A DNA stretch of 63,560 bases from Paenibacillus selenitireducens (GTDB lineage Bacteria; Bacillota; Bacilli; Paenibacillales; Paenibacillaceae): the NCBI RefSeq assembly GCF_002021565.1, contig NZ_MSZX01000024.1:27-63586 (forward strand), read 5' to 3'. Positions 8,271 to 17,437 of this stretch are shown in pieces. Every line of letters starts with the position of its first letter. The first letter of the stretch is position 1. The notes under the pieces were generated by a model. That model did not search any database, was not told where the DNA came from, and worked only from the letters and a program-made list of their open reading frames with translations. The translations under genes and the position numbers were made by a program.

Positions 8271-9047
8271 TTAATCGGCCATACGAACATATACCCGCTC
8301 ACGATGCTTCTCTACCACGACAGGCGATTCGAAGAATTCACTAAGGCCTTCTTCAGTCAATACCTCTTCCGTCCTTCCGCATCGCACGGCCTCGCCGCCA
8401 CGGATGAGAAGCGCATGCGTGAATACTGGTAGAATCTCTTCCGTATGATGCGTGACGTAGATTAGCGTCGGGGCGTGCGCGCTTTTGGCCAGTTCCTGAA
8501 TGCTGGCGAGCAGCCGTTCGCGGGAGAACAGATCAAGGCCGTTACACGGTTCGTCCAGGATGAGAATGCGAGGCTTGGCCATCAGCGCACGGGCGATGAG
8601 AAGCTTCTGCTTCTCGCCCTGCGAGCAGGTGCGGAACTCACGGTCCCACAGGTGGGCACAACTCAACTGATCCATCAGCGACCGCGCGAATGCCAGTTCC
8701 TCTTCTTTTATCGAATCGTACAACCCGATCGTTGCGTGTTTACCGCTGATCACGATGTTTTGCGTTCGCTCCGCGGCATACAGTTTCTCCTGCAGCGACG
8801 TGCTCACCCAGCCGATGGATTTGCGAAGCTCACGCAAATCGATCTCGCCAAAGGGGTGGCCGAGGACGCTAACGGAACCTTCGGATGGCCAAAAGTATCC
8901 GTTAATCATATTCAAGAGCGTTGTTTTGCCGGAGCCGTTCAGGCCAAGCAGAGCCCAGTGCTCGCCAGTCGCGACCTGCCAATTCACATCCTTCAGCAGT
9001 GTTAGGCCTTCCCTGCGCCATGTAACATGTTCGATATTAATGATCAT
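8271..9047 (-). CDS. ABC transporter ATP-binding protein, YlmA-like
   Basis: A stand-alone ABC ATPase of 258 aa. Walker A is GLNGSGKTT (about residues 34-42), the signature region is the variant TCSQGEKQKLLIARAL, Walker B is ILILDEP, and the H-loop sits in IYVTHHTEE. The closest type I recall is B. subtilis YlmA / molybdate ModF-like ATPases, which lack a dedicated permease. The ATG at 9047 lies inside the end of the upstream MFS gene (11-bp overlap), so the two are translationally coupled. No membrane partner is encoded nearby; the role is open. Confidence 0.85.
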   Translation of the reverse strand: MIINIEHVTWRREGLTLLKDVNWQVATGEHWALLGLNGSGKTTLLNMINGYFWPSEGSVSVLGHPFGEIDLRELRKSIGWVSTSLQEKLYAAERTQNIVISGKHATIGLYDSIKEEELAFARSLMDQLSCAHLWDREFRTCSQGEKQKLLIARALMAKPRILILDEPCNGLDLFSRERLLASIQELAKSAHAPTLIYVTHHTEEILPVFTHALLIRGGEAVRCGRTEEVLTEEGLSEFFESPVVVEKHRERVYVRMAD

Positions 9048-10284
9048 GTGTCGGAATCAACTTCCTTTCAGCCACTAGCTTGGAATCGTGTGGCAGCAGC
9101 AAAGCGCATATGCCGAGCAAAGGCAGAAACGAGCAGAGCGTAATGGTGAATTGAACGCCCGCCGTATCCGTCAGCCACCCTAACAGGACGGAGCCGAGGC
9201 CAGCCATGCCGAACGCCAGCCCGAAAAACAAGCCGGATATGGTTCCGACATGATTCGGCAAGAGTTCTTGCGCATACACGATAATGACGGAGAAGCCGGA
9301 CATGAGAATCAGACCGATCATGCAGCATAGCAGCAGTGCGAGCCCCGGACTAACATAGGGCAGCAAGAGCGAAAACGGCGCCGTTCCTGCAATGGAGATC
9401 CAGATCATCGTTTTGCGTCCGAATCGGTCGGCTAGCGGCCCGCCGAGCAGCGTGCCGAGCATGCCGGCGAATTGCAGCGCGAACAAGCAGAGCTGTGCAT
9501 TAGACAGCGGCAGATGGTATTGTTCTATGAAATAGAATGAATAGAAGCCCGTCATGCCGGCGATATAGATGAATTTGGAGAAGAGCAATATGATCAGCAG
9601 CGTCATCGTGCCCGCGATGAATAGCGGAGAGAACGCTCGCACTTGTCTATCCGATGATAGGGTAGCAGGCTTCTTCTTATCGTGCGCGGCAGCTAGCTGT
9701 CCCGCATACCAGCGGCTGATGACGAGCTGTACCACGATGCCGACGACCGCTGCGATCGTAAACCACAGAAATCCTTGTTGACCGTGGGGCATGAGCACGA
9801 ACGCGACGAGTAGAGGCGCAAGCGCTTGGCCGGTGTTGCCCCCGACCTGAAAGATCGACTGAGCCAATCCGAGCCTTGCTCCGGCCGCCAATCGTGCGAC
9901 TCGAGACGATTCAGGGTGCAGTAAGGATGAACCGACACCGATGAAGAGGGCAGATAATAGGATCATCCAGAGGGTCTTCGCATAAGCGAAACCGAGCACG
10001 CCGACGAGAGAGAAGATCATGCCAAGTGGTAACAGGCTTGGCATCGGCTTGCGGTCCGACATGTAGCCAATGAACGGCTGCAGCAAGGAGGCGGTAATAT
10101 TGAGCACGAACGCCACCCAGCCGATTTGCGTAAACGTCAGATGCATCGTAGATTGAAAGAGCGGGAAAGCGGAAGGTACGGCAGTCTGCATTGCATCATT
10201 GAGTAGATGGGCAAAGCTGACGCCGAATAGCATCCATGCCGCCGTATTGCGCGGCGCTTGGATTGCGGCGGTGTTAGGGACCAT
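9037..10284 (-). CDS. MFS exporter, fosmidomycin-resistance (Fsr) type
   Basis: A 415-aa protein with about 12 membrane segments and the Major Facilitator layout: first half opening with FAHLLNDAMQTAVPSAFPLF, the loop motif GYMSDRKPM between segments 2 and 3, HPESSRVARL, and GGPLADRFGRKTM between segments 8 and 9. The N-terminal LLND...PAFP and HPE motifs are typical of Fsr-like exporters. Start ATG 10284 follows AGGAGGAAT. The gene faces away from an AraC regulator (117-bp shared promoter region) and overlaps the ABC ATPase downstream. Drug export is inferred from family; the substrate is unknown. Confidence 0.88.
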   Translation of the reverse strand: MVPNTAAIQAPRNTAAWMLFGVSFAHLLNDAMQTAVPSAFPLFQSTMHLTFTQIGWVAFVLNITASLLQPFIGYMSDRKPMPSLLPLGMIFSLVGVLGFAYAKTLWMILLSALFIGVGSSLLHPESSRVARLAAGARLGLAQSIFQVGGNTGQALAPLLVAFVLMPHGQQGFLWFTIAAVVGIVVQLVISRWYAGQLAAAHDKKKPATLSSDRQVRAFSPLFIAGTMTLLIILLFSKFIYIAGMTGFYSFYFIEQYHLPLSNAQLCLFALQFAGMLGTLLGGPLADRFGRKTMIWISIAGTAPFSLLLPYVSPGLALLLCCMIGLILMSGFSVIIVYAQELLPNHVGTISGLFFGLAFGMAGLGSVLLGWLTDTAGVQFTITLCSFLPLLGICALLLPHDSKLVAERKLIPTHDH

Positions 10285-10401
10285 ATGGTATTCCTCCTAT
10301 CTATTTTTTTACATTTTAGCGAATGGGAAGGAATGAGTCGTTGCGATTATTGCTGCAAATCGAGCAACTTTTGATATAGATTAGGGGTCAGGTGAAAAGA
10401 C

Positions 10402-11214
10402 ATGGAGATGAGAACCGAAACAGAATGGATAGAGTTGTGGCAGGTAAGTGACGATTTTAACAATGTTGCCCATCAGCATGACGAATGGATACAAGTCACG
10501 CTGCCGATCAAAGGCACCTGTCATTTTACGCAAGAGGCGCGCAACTATGATTTGAGGCAAGGAAACGGCATGATTCAGCCGCCGGGAACGAAGCATTATT
10601 TTCATCTCGGGGAGCAGACTTCCGTCATTATCCTGAAGGTACGCGACAACGGAATTGGCAACTCAGCCAGCATCCATCCTGGGTTAACGGCGGGGGCGGG
10701 CTATTCGATTCGACAGGCGTTCGATTCGGACGATATAATCCGTCGATTCAGCAAATGGATACTTGCGCTCATTCAAGGACAGACGTTGGCGGATCCGCTC
10801 GCCAAGCAGGAAGTGGAGCATGACGTGATGACCTATCTTGCCGCGCTGCTCGGATTCGAGGGGGAGAGGTCGGGTACGGCCGAGTTGCCAAGGGGCTGCA
10901 CCGATCCACATATTTTACGGGCTCTGACGTACATGCACGATTGCTACGAGAATACGATCTCGATCGACGAGTTGGCGGGGACCGCGCTGCAGAGCCGGTT
11001 TCATTTCATTCGCTCCTTCCGCAAGGCGACGGGCACGACGCCTTATCAATACTTGCTGAAGCTGCGCATCGCTGAGGCGATGGTCCGTCTGCGTCGCTCC
11101 GGTGCGACGATCGGGCAGATCAGCGCAGATCTCGGATTTTCGAGTACGAGCCAATTCCATCGGGCATTCCTGAAAATGACGGGTTTGACGCCTCAAGCAT
11201 ACCGCCTGCAATGA
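10402..11214 (+). CDS. AraC-family regulator, cupin sensor domain
   Basis: A 270-aa protein: residues 15-100 form an AraC-binding cupin (DEWIQVTLPIKGTCHFTQ, NGMIQPPGTKHYFHLG) and residues 165-268 two helix-turn-helix motifs with the family signature ATIGQISADLGFSSTSQFHRAFLKMTGLTPQAYR. Start ATG 10402 has GGTGAAAAG upstream. It is divergent from the MFS/ABC operon, the classic arrangement for a local regulator, so it probably controls that exporter in response to a small ligand bound by the cupin. The product is of normal length. Confidence 0.88.
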   Translation: MEMRTETEWIELWQVSDDFNNVAHQHDEWIQVTLPIKGTCHFTQEARNYDLRQGNGMIQPPGTKHYFHLGEQTSVIILKVRDNGIGNSASIHPGLTAGAGYSIRQAFDSDDIIRRFSKWILALIQGQTLADPLAKQEVEHDVMTYLAALLGFEGERSGTAELPRGCTDPHILRALTYMHDCYENTISIDELAGTALQSRFHFIRSFRKATGTTPYQYLLKLRIAEAMVRLRRSGATIGQISADLGFSSTSQFHRAFLKMTGLTPQAYRLQ

Positions 11215-11231
11215 TGATGAGCGCACGCCAA

Positions 11232-11280
11232 AATACGGTCAGTTTTCGCTTCGCGTTCCGAAGTGAAAGCTGACCGTATT
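11232..11280. terminator. Long inverted repeat after the AraC gene
   Basis: AATACGGTCAG pairs with CTGACCGTATT and an inner stem TTTCGCTTCG/CGAAGTGAAA extends it. On the minus strand the repeat is followed by TTTTGG. It may serve the convergent sensor-kinase operon as well as the AraC gene. Confidence 0.6.
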
Positions 11281-11367
11281 GAAGTTTAGGAGATTGATGT
11301 CATTTGTTTCGTTGGAAGAAACAAGTCAGACTTCTGCCGCTTTTGATAATAAATATTCCTGGAAAGG

Positions 11368-11402
11368 CCAAAACCCAGTCGAATGCATCGGCTGGGTTTT
11401 GG
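11368..11402. terminator. Bidirectional terminator before the sensor kinase stop
   Basis: CCAAAACCCAG and CTGGGTTTTGG are perfect inverted repeats around a 13-base loop, flanked by A/T runs on both sides, 28 bp beyond the kinase stop. Confidence 0.65.
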
Positions 11403-11429
11403 ATTTGTTGTTTCAGATTCGATTCCACC

Positions 11430-12773
11430 TCAGTTATGAGATTTCGGAATCACCGCTTGGAACGAGGTTCTGCCGTGATCTGAGACAAGTTTCAACTGCC
11501 CGCCGTGGCGTTCAATCGCCTTCCTCGCAATGGCGAGCCCGAGCCCGGTTCCGCCGCTGCTTTGCCGCGATTCGTCGCCTCGGACGAATGGATCGAATAG
11601 CACGTCCCGCAGCGCTTCCGGGATGCCGGAGCCGTTATCGGATATGTGCAGGCGTACCGCTTGCTCCGTGTCGATCAATTCCACCGCAACCACGGTACCC
11701 GGCGGATTATGCATTAATGCATTGGACAGCAGGTTGGATACTGCGCGGTACATCGAGTTGGCATGGAAACTCAGTAGTATTTTACCGCTAGGGATTTCTA
11801 CGACAAGCTCATGGCCTTTGCTCTCGAACGGCTCTATATATTCGATCGCGATATGTCGGAGAAATTCGGCGAAGTCGCCTTGCTGGGCGGCAAAAGGATA
11901 CTCCTCACTATCCAGCATTGCAAGCTGGAACATATCGTCGACAAGGGCGGTAACGACAACGGACTTATCGTAGATCATCTTCAAATATCGCTCTTGTCTG
12001 TCGGGTCTGTCGACAAAGCCGAGATGCAGCGCTTTGGCATATCCTTGAATCGTCGTAACCGGCGTTTTCAGATCGTGCGACAGGTCGAGCAGCATCTGCT
12101 GCTTGCTATGCATCAGCTTTTTATTCTCAAGCTCCGACCGCTCGAGGTGGGTCGACATTTCGTTGAAATGGTCTTGAATCAGATTGAATTCATAGTTGGA
12201 GACAAACGACATCCGTTCCCCATAATGGCCGTCTCTCATCCGCGTAATCGTCTTCGCGATCTTCTCCAGCGGTTCGGTAATCCGTCTGGCAGTCCAGCGG
12301 CTGTATATGTACACCGCTATACCGAACAATAGGAGTAACACCAGGTTCAGCTGAACGTAAAAATTGCTGTGCTGCTTTGGCATGGCCAACAACAGGGAGT
12401 ACGGTTTGCCATCAAGCGTCTGTAAGGGCGCAAGGGTGTACACATGGCTCTGATCCGGACGGTCGTATAATCGTCCGAGCAGCTGTTCCGCGGTATAACG
12501 CTCGCTAAGGTCTGTCGGACGCCCGTTCCGAAAGATGACCCGTCGTTGCTCGTCCAATACGTCCAACTGACCGCCCAGCGTCGTAATTCGCTCCGTTGGG
12601 ATGTTCTGGTAATCCGGACGAACGATGGACGCCGCGCTCACCTGGAACGACGCCCCCGTCTCGAGCCAATTCCCCATCAACAATACCCCGACTATATTGA
12701 TCGCACCGAGGGTCAGAGCAAATAACAGATAGGTCTTCATTAGCGAGCTAGAGAGTTTATCTGTTTTTTTCAA
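11430..12773 (-). CDS. Sensor histidine kinase (HAMP-HisKA-HATPase)
   Basis: I start the gene at TTG 12773, 8 bases after AAAGGA, overlapping the regulator stop by 17 bp; the first ATG (12740) has no ribosome binding site. The 447-aa protein has a membrane helix at about 11-32, an extracytoplasmic sensor region, a second helix near 145-165, a HAMP linker, phospho-acceptor motif LSHDLKTPVTTIQGYAKAL and ATP-binding boxes NLLSNAL, DNGSGIPE and GGTGLGLAIARKAIERHGG. It pairs with the OmpR-type regulator directly upstream. The divergent neighbour, an SLH-anchored serine hydrolase, is a plausible target gene. Confidence 0.9.
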   Translation of the reverse strand: MKKTDKLSSSLMKTYLLFALTLGAINIVGVLLMGNWLETGASFQVSAASIVRPDYQNIPTERITTLGGQLDVLDEQRRVIFRNGRPTDLSERYTAEQLLGRLYDRPDQSHVYTLAPLQTLDGKPYSLLLAMPKQHSNFYVQLNLVLLLLFGIAVYIYSRWTARRITEPLEKIAKTITRMRDGHYGERMSFVSNYEFNLIQDHFNEMSTHLERSELENKKLMHSKQQMLLDLSHDLKTPVTTIQGYAKALHLGFVDRPDRQERYLKMIYDKSVVVTALVDDMFQLAMLDSEEYPFAAQQGDFAEFLRHIAIEYIEPFESKGHELVVEIPSGKILLSFHANSMYRAVSNLLSNALMHNPPGTVVAVELIDTEQAVRLHISDNGSGIPEALRDVLFDPFVRGDESRQSSGGTGLGLAIARKAIERHGGQLKLVSDHGRTSFQAVIPKSHN

Positions 12774-13482
12774 CGAAATCGTCCTTTGTAGCGAATTTGT
12801 AGCCGAGACCCCGTACAGTCTTGACGAATACCGGCGGGCCATGCGGATCTTCGATTTTGTCCCTGAGCCGGTAGATAAGCACCATGATGCTGTTGTCATC
12901 CTCCCAGTACGTCTCGGACCAGGCTTGCTCGAACAACTGCTGCTTCGTGAAAATACGGCCCGGCGCCAGCATGAAAGTGTTCAGCATCTTGTACTCTAAT
13001 GAGGTCAACGGAATTTCGATTCCGCCGCGGTAGACAACGCAGGCGTGATGATCCAGCGTTAGCGGTCCAATTGTCGTGTGGGAGGGTGGCTCGGGCTTAG
13101 ACTCGGATGCATTGAAATCAAACGCGCGCCGCAGCTGCGCTTGGATGCGCGCGACCACTTCAAGCGGATTGAACGGTTTGGCGATAAAATCGTCGGCGCC
13201 TAGACCAAGTCCCAATATTTTATCGCTGTCGCGATTTTTGGCCGACAGAATAATAACGGGCAGCTTATAATCAGCCCGTAGCTTCTTGATCAACTGATAC
13301 CCATCCAACCTCGGCATCATGATGTCGACCACGGCTAGATCGATCCGGCGCTGTCGAATACACGCCCATGCTTGCTCTCCGTCGTATGCCTCGATCACCT
13401 CGTAGTTCTCCCTTTCCAGAAACAGCTTCAATAATTCCACGATTTCCCGTTCGTCGTCGGCAATGAGAATAGTTTTGATCAT
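12757..13482 (-). CDS. OmpR/PhoB-family response regulator
   Basis: Start ATG 13482 follows AAGGAGT; the longer frame has no ribosome binding site. Residues 1-120 are a receiver domain with acidic pair DDE, phospho-acceptor Asp in VVDIMMPRLDG, Thr/Ser in ILSAKN and Lys in FIAKPF. Residues 145-238 are a winged helix (LTSLEYKMLNTFMLAPGRIFTKQQLFEQAW ... VLIYRLRDKIE ... VRGLGYKF). The gene overlaps its kinase by 17 bp and is divergent from the beta-lactamase-fold SLH protein, with 183 bp between the starts. It may be a cell-wall or antibiotic-stress system. Confidence 0.92.
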   Translation of the reverse strand: MIKTILIADDEREIVELLKLFLERENYEVIEAYDGEQAWACIRQRRIDLAVVDIMMPRLDGYQLIKKLRADYKLPVIILSAKNRDSDKILGLGLGADDFIAKPFNPLEVVARIQAQLRRAFDFNASESKPEPPSHTTIGPLTLDHHACVVYRGGIEIPLTSLEYKMLNTFMLAPGRIFTKQQLFEQAWSETYWEDDNSIMVLIYRLRDKIEDPHGPPVFVKTVRGLGYKFATKDDFVEKNR

Positions 13483-13665
13483 GAAGCGGATACTCCTTCC
13501 CGTTGGATGTCCTAGCGGCATCGCAAGTCTGGATACGTTCTTCTCTTTTCATTCGGCAAATCCTCTTTTGTAAGGTAAATATAAGATGAGACTCAGGATG
13601 GAGAAAGATTGATCCCTTATGATGAAAGGGTGCAAAAGATGATTTCGCCAATGGGAGGGGTACGG

Positions 13666-15759
13666 ATGGAAGCACCACGAATATGGAAAAAAGCATGTTC
13701 TATCGCGGTTGTTGCGAGCGTTGGACTGGCGCTGACGGTACATGCGGCAGCCAGTGCAGGGATACAGCCTTCGGGAGTGGATACGGGTACAGGAACTGGA
13801 GCGGGAATGAATGTACAACAAGCCGCATTAGCGAAATCGGTGGATTTAAGCGGCCTGGAGGCGCTCTCCGATCAATTCATGAGAGGCCGAAAGGGGGCGG
13901 AGGATCCGCAGGGGACAGCGATTGTTGTCGTGCAAGACGGTCGCATCGTCTTCCAAAAAGGTTACGGCTATGCCAATGTTAGCAAAAAAACCGCGATCGA
14001 TCCGGTAAAGACTGTGTTCCGCGTCGGATCGGTCACCAAAGTGTTTACTGCGGCAGCGATCATGAAGCTGGTCGAGCTAGGGAAAATTGATTTGAAGGAA
14101 GACGTGCAGAAGTATATGGGCGGATTGAAGCTGGATAATCCGTTTCATACGGCTGTGACCGTACACGACCTGCTGACCCACACAAGCGGATTTCAAGTGA
14201 CGGTGGAACCGCCGGAATCCTATACCCCGGACCTGAAGAGCAATGTGAGCTTAAAGGACTTCGTGGAACAGCGCATGCCGCCTGTCGTTCGCGAACCGGG
14301 AACGTCGTACATGTACGATAATTTCGCCTTCAACCTGCTCGGATATATCGTCGAGAACGTATCGGGTATGTCCTTCGAGCAATATGTGAAAGAGAATATA
14401 TTTAACCCGCTTCACATGAAGAACACGGAAATCGCAATTTCGGACCAATCACTGCCGCAGCTTGCAACAGGCTACGATGCGGGTAACAAGGCAATGCCGC
14501 CGTATGCAACGACACCAAGAGAAATGGCTGATGGCGGCATGCTGATGACGGCAGAGGATGCGGCGCATTTTATGATTGCCCAATTGAACGGCGGCAAGGT
14601 TGGTGATACCCAAATTTGGAGCAAAACGTCCATCGAGAAGATGCAGCAGTTCCAGACGGGTATTCATCCGGCTTTTCCGGACGCGACTTATGGCTTTGAA
14701 AATTTGTTCGAAGCGAATAAAAACAACGGCTTGCACGTGATTGGCAAAGGCGGAGATGTGCCAGGATTTAGCTCCTACATGTTGCTTATGCCGGAGAAAA
14801 ATATTGGCATATTCCTCGTCCATAACAAGATGGGTGCCTCGACAAAGCTGGCTTGGGCATGGTACACCATGTTCGTCGATCAATATTTTCCTGATGCCGG
14901 GGGAGAGCCAATGGCGCTATCGACGCCAGTTGAGCAGTTGAAGCGATTCGAGGGCGTCTATACGGACTTACGCATGAACTTCCTGCTCACGAAGGTGGCA
15001 GCGACAGGACCTGGCGAATTGACCGTCGACATTCTCGGCCAATCGCAGAAGCTGAAGCAAATCGATCCGTTACTATTCGTAGACGACAGTGGCAGGATGC
15101 TGGCTTTTAAAGAAGAACGGGACGGTTCGATCTCCTATCTGAAATATCGGAATCCGGTCAGCTACGCCCAGAAAGCTTCAGCGACCTTCATCGACGTCGA
15201 CCAGAAAAGCGAAAATGCGCCTTTTATCGGACAACTCAAAGCAATGGGCATTTTGCGAGGAACAGAAGACGGACGCTTCCATCCGCAGAAGCCGGTGACG
15301 CGGGCCGAAATGACGGCATGGATGGTTCGCATGATGGGGCATACCCTATCCAAGAAGCCGGTGAGATATGAGGATGCCTCCGGAATGTGGGCTGCAAGGG
15401 AGATCGAAACAGCTGCGGAAGCAGGTCTTGTGCAGGGTGTTACGGACAAGAGATTCGCGCCGGATCAAGCGTTGATACGGCAGGACGCGGCAAAGTTTTT
15501 CGTGCGCGCGCTCCAAGGAACGTCTTCGCCGGAACAGCTAACCGAACTGCCTTTGGATCAGATCAAGCTTGCCCAGCCGGGTGATGCGAAGGCCGACATA
15601 AGCATGAAGGTGATCATCGCCATGGGTCTGGCAGGTTCTGATGTCGCAGTGATGCGTGACGGTGCGGTCGATTTCCGTCCCAAAGATCCGCTCACTCGGG
15701 AGGAAGCCGCATATTGGTTCGCTCAGTTTATTTCGAAGTACATTATGGGTGCGAAGTAA
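13666..15759 (+). CDS. Class-C beta-lactamase-fold serine hydrolase with three SLH domains
   Basis: Start ATG 13666 is chosen because GGGAGGGG lies 5-11 bases upstream. After a signal peptide (about 1-32) comes a serine hydrolase of the AmpC/D-aminopeptidase fold: nucleophile motif SVTK (in FRVGSVTKVFTAA), Tyr motif YDN (in YMYDNFAFNLLGY) and the KTG-box equivalent KGG (GKGGDVPGFSS). A linking beta domain follows, then three SLH repeats at the C-terminus, roughly residues 500-555, 560-615 and 640-690. SLH domains bind pyruvylated wall polymer, so the enzyme is probably displayed on the cell wall. Substrate (D-amino peptides, esters or beta-lactams) is unknown. It faces a two-component system. 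Confidence 0.88.
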   Translation: MEAPRIWKKACSIAVVASVGLALTVHAAASAGIQPSGVDTGTGTGAGMNVQQAALAKSVDLSGLEALSDQFMRGRKGAEDPQGTAIVVVQDGRIVFQKGYGYANVSKKTAIDPVKTVFRVGSVTKVFTAAAIMKLVELGKIDLKEDVQKYMGGLKLDNPFHTAVTVHDLLTHTSGFQVTVEPPESYTPDLKSNVSLKDFVEQRMPPVVREPGTSYMYDNFAFNLLGYIVENVSGMSFEQYVKENIFNPLHMKNTEIAISDQSLPQLATGYDAGNKAMPPYATTPREMADGGMLMTAEDAAHFMIAQLNGGKVGDTQIWSKTSIEKMQQFQTGIHPAFPDATYGFENLFEANKNNGLHVIGKGGDVPGFSSYMLLMPEKNIGIFLVHNKMGASTKLAWAWYTMFVDQYFPDAGGEPMALSTPVEQLKRFEGVYTDLRMNFLLTKVAATGPGELTVDILGQSQKLKQIDPLLFVDDSGRMLAFKEERDGSISYLKYRNPVSYAQKASATFIDVDQKSENAPFIGQLKAMGILRGTEDGRFHPQKPVTRAEMTAWMVRMMGHTLSKKPVRYEDASGMWAAREIETAAEAGLVQGVTDKRFAPDQALIRQDAAKFFVRALQGTSSPEQLTELPLDQIKLAQPGDAKADISMKVIIAMGLAGSDVAVMRDGAVDFRPKDPLTREEAAYWFAQFISKYIMGAK

Positions 15760-15825
15760 CAGTCAAAAAAGTGTTGAGTGCTAACGCTTGATGCTGTATC
15801 AAATCATTCAGTGTTGGCGGAAATA

Positions 15826-15876
15826 GTAAAGAGGGGCGGAGAACCCCTCTTTACACGAACGGGCAGGATAGTTGAA
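15826..15876 (+). repeat. Hairpin-plus-tail repeat (copy 1)
   Basis: Stem GTAAAGAGGGG/CCCCTCTTTAC followed after 3 bases by the exact tail AACGGGCAGGATAGTTGAA (15858-15876). First copy of the dispersed family described in the findings. The surrounding gap 15760-16031 holds no other feature. Confidence 0.7.
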
Positions 15877-16031
15877 TGACTCCATTGAGGGTGCCTCATT
15901 TTAACCGCTATAGGAATGAGTGATTTTTTGGGGAATATGATGGTTGCATGAAAGAAGTCTGCACGGTGTTTGAGGAAGAAGGCAAATTGCTTTTTGACGG
16001 ATTGCCTCACGCATAGCCTCGAGTCCCTCTA

Positions 16032-16304
16032 TTGAAAACGTTCGGCTTAACTTTCGATGTGGAGTCACTACCATTTCAGATTACCTTTGAAGCTGATCCC
16101 TCGACAGAACAAATCAAGGGATTTTTCGTGCACGGGTCAGAACTCTTGGGAGGACCAGTCAATGGTATTTTCAGAAGAAAGAAAAACAATTTATTGGGCT
16201 AATGGGCAGTTTACGCTAATACGTATCTTCAAAACCTTGAAAGCCAACCGATCATTGCGGCAGCCAACTGCTTTTACGGGTTGAATTCTTCTGGGATATA
16301 TTAG
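16032..16304 (+). pseudogene. Degraded coding fragment, family unknown
   Basis: One frame reads sensibly over about 90 codons (KTFGLTFDVESLPFQITFEA, ... HGSELLGGPVNGIF ... ) with a single in-frame TAA at about 16200-16202, then continues WAVYANTYLQNLESQPIIAA to a TAG. There is no credible start. It reads like the remnant of a soluble enzyme, but I do not recognise it. Confidence 0.35.
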
Positions 16305-16523
16305 TTAAGTTTTTCTAGGTCCAAACGGCTGAGAATATCAAGCAAAATGAAAAGGATCAGGCTAATTATATAAATCATGTATAATAGAAATAAAAATATA
16401 GTGAAGATAATTTATATTACTTAAAAATAAATTGAAATTTTGAAGTATTTTGAAGTGATGATGAGGGGGCTTGAAAATCCAAGCACTTGAAATTCAACAG
16501 TTTAGAAAAGAGGAGATTGATGT

Positions 16524-17006
16524 ATGGAAATCCGTACCGCTACACTAAATGATTTATCTATTCTAACTGAAATTGGAGAATTGTGTTTTCCACCTGAAGA
16601 AGCAGCGAGAGAGAAGGAGTTTGAAGAAAGATTGAAAGTGTATCCAAATCATTTCTGGATTTTGGAAAATGATGGAGAACCAATAGGTTTTATCAATGGA
16701 ATGGTAACAAATGAGACAAAAATCCGAGATGTAATGTTTAAAAATGCTTCTTTGCATGAGGAAGATGGAGCATGGCAGGCTATATTTGGCGTAAATACAG
16801 TTCCTAAATACCGAAAGTGTGGATATGCCACCAAAATGATGGAACAGGTAATAGTGGATGCAAAAAAACAAGGACGAAAAGGTTGTATTTTGACTTGTAA
16901 AGAGGAGTTAATACATTATTACGAAAAATTTGGATATAAAAATGAAGGGGTATCACAATCTAAACTAGCTGGTGAAGTCTGGTATGATATGCGTTTGGAG
17001 TTTTAA
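16524..17006 (+). CDS. GNAT N-acetyltransferase
   Basis: A 160-aa acetyl-CoA-dependent acetyltransferase. GAGGAG sits 9 bases before ATG 16524. The GNAT fold is visible in order: IRTATLNDLSILTEIGELCF, FWILENDGEPIGFINGMV (strands 3-4), the acetyl-CoA loop GVNTVPKYRKCGYATKMMEQ (motif V.P..R..G.A) and the C-terminal YYEKFGYKNEG. The pattern is closest to arylalkylamine-acetyltransferase-like GNATs; acceptor unknown. It is AT-rich like the GluRS gene that follows, and both differ from the GC-richer 8-15 kb block. Confidence 0.85.
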   Translation: MEIRTATLNDLSILTEIGELCFPPEEAAREKEFEERLKVYPNHFWILENDGEPIGFINGMVTNETKIRDVMFKNASLHEEDGAWQAIFGVNTVPKYRKCGYATKMMEQVIVDAKKQGRKGCILTCKEELIHYYEKFGYKNEGVSQSKLAGEVWYDMRLEF

Positions 17007-17100
17007 TGTAGATTTGAAATGATACAGAAATGTTAACCACTCGGATGGAACAGTATACTGCGTATCAGAATCAGCACTGGTTGAAAAACAAATAGAATTC

Positions 17101-17129
17101 TTGACAACTTGGTAATAATAAATTATTGT
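17101..17129 (+). promoter_or_regulatory. Sigma-A type promoter for the T-box operon
   Basis: TTGACA (17101-17106), 17-bp spacer and TATTGT (17124-17129), placed just ahead of the T-box leader. Confidence 0.55.
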
Positions 17130-17164
17130 ATTATCAATAATATCCACATATTGTAAAATGCAGT

Positions 17165-17417
17165 GAAAAGGAAAAGTAATTAATCACTCGAATCTTAGAG
17201 AGCCCATGCTGGTGAAATTGGGTATTCGAGCTTAATGAATGAAGCCTTGGAGCAGTAGACCGAAAAATTGGAGTAGGTCTACCGGGGATTTCCCGTTAAA
17301 GAAATGTGCGGCAAGATAATGAATTGCTGCATAATGAGCGGGTTTTTAACCAATTTAGGTGGTAACGCGGAAGCACAGCCTTTCGTCCTTTAACAGGATG
17401 AAGGGCTTTTTATTTTG
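17165..17417 (+). promoter_or_regulatory. T-box riboswitch leader
   Basis: A tRNA-sensing leader upstream of a GluRS gene. Stem I contains the AGAGAGCCC start and GGTGAAATTGGG distal motif. The T-box core is AGGTGGTAACGCGG (17356-17369), a variant of the usual TGGNACCGCG. A terminator stem CCTTTCGTCCT/AGGATGAAGG with T-run ends at about 17415. The presumed amino-acid specifier is GAA (in AATGAATGAAG near 17232-17244), matching tRNA-Glu, but I assigned it by eye. Uncharged tRNA would pair with the T-box and allow read-through into the synthetase gene. Confidence 0.85.
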
Positions 17418-17437
17418 AACCTATAGGGGGTTATGAT

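Noticed and set aside
8475-9005. 176-codon plus-strand ORF
   Set aside because: Lies wholly inside the ABC ATPase gene on the other strand, which has all expected motifs.
11811-12332. 173-codon plus-strand ORF
   Set aside because: Antisense shadow of the sensor kinase, without start signals.
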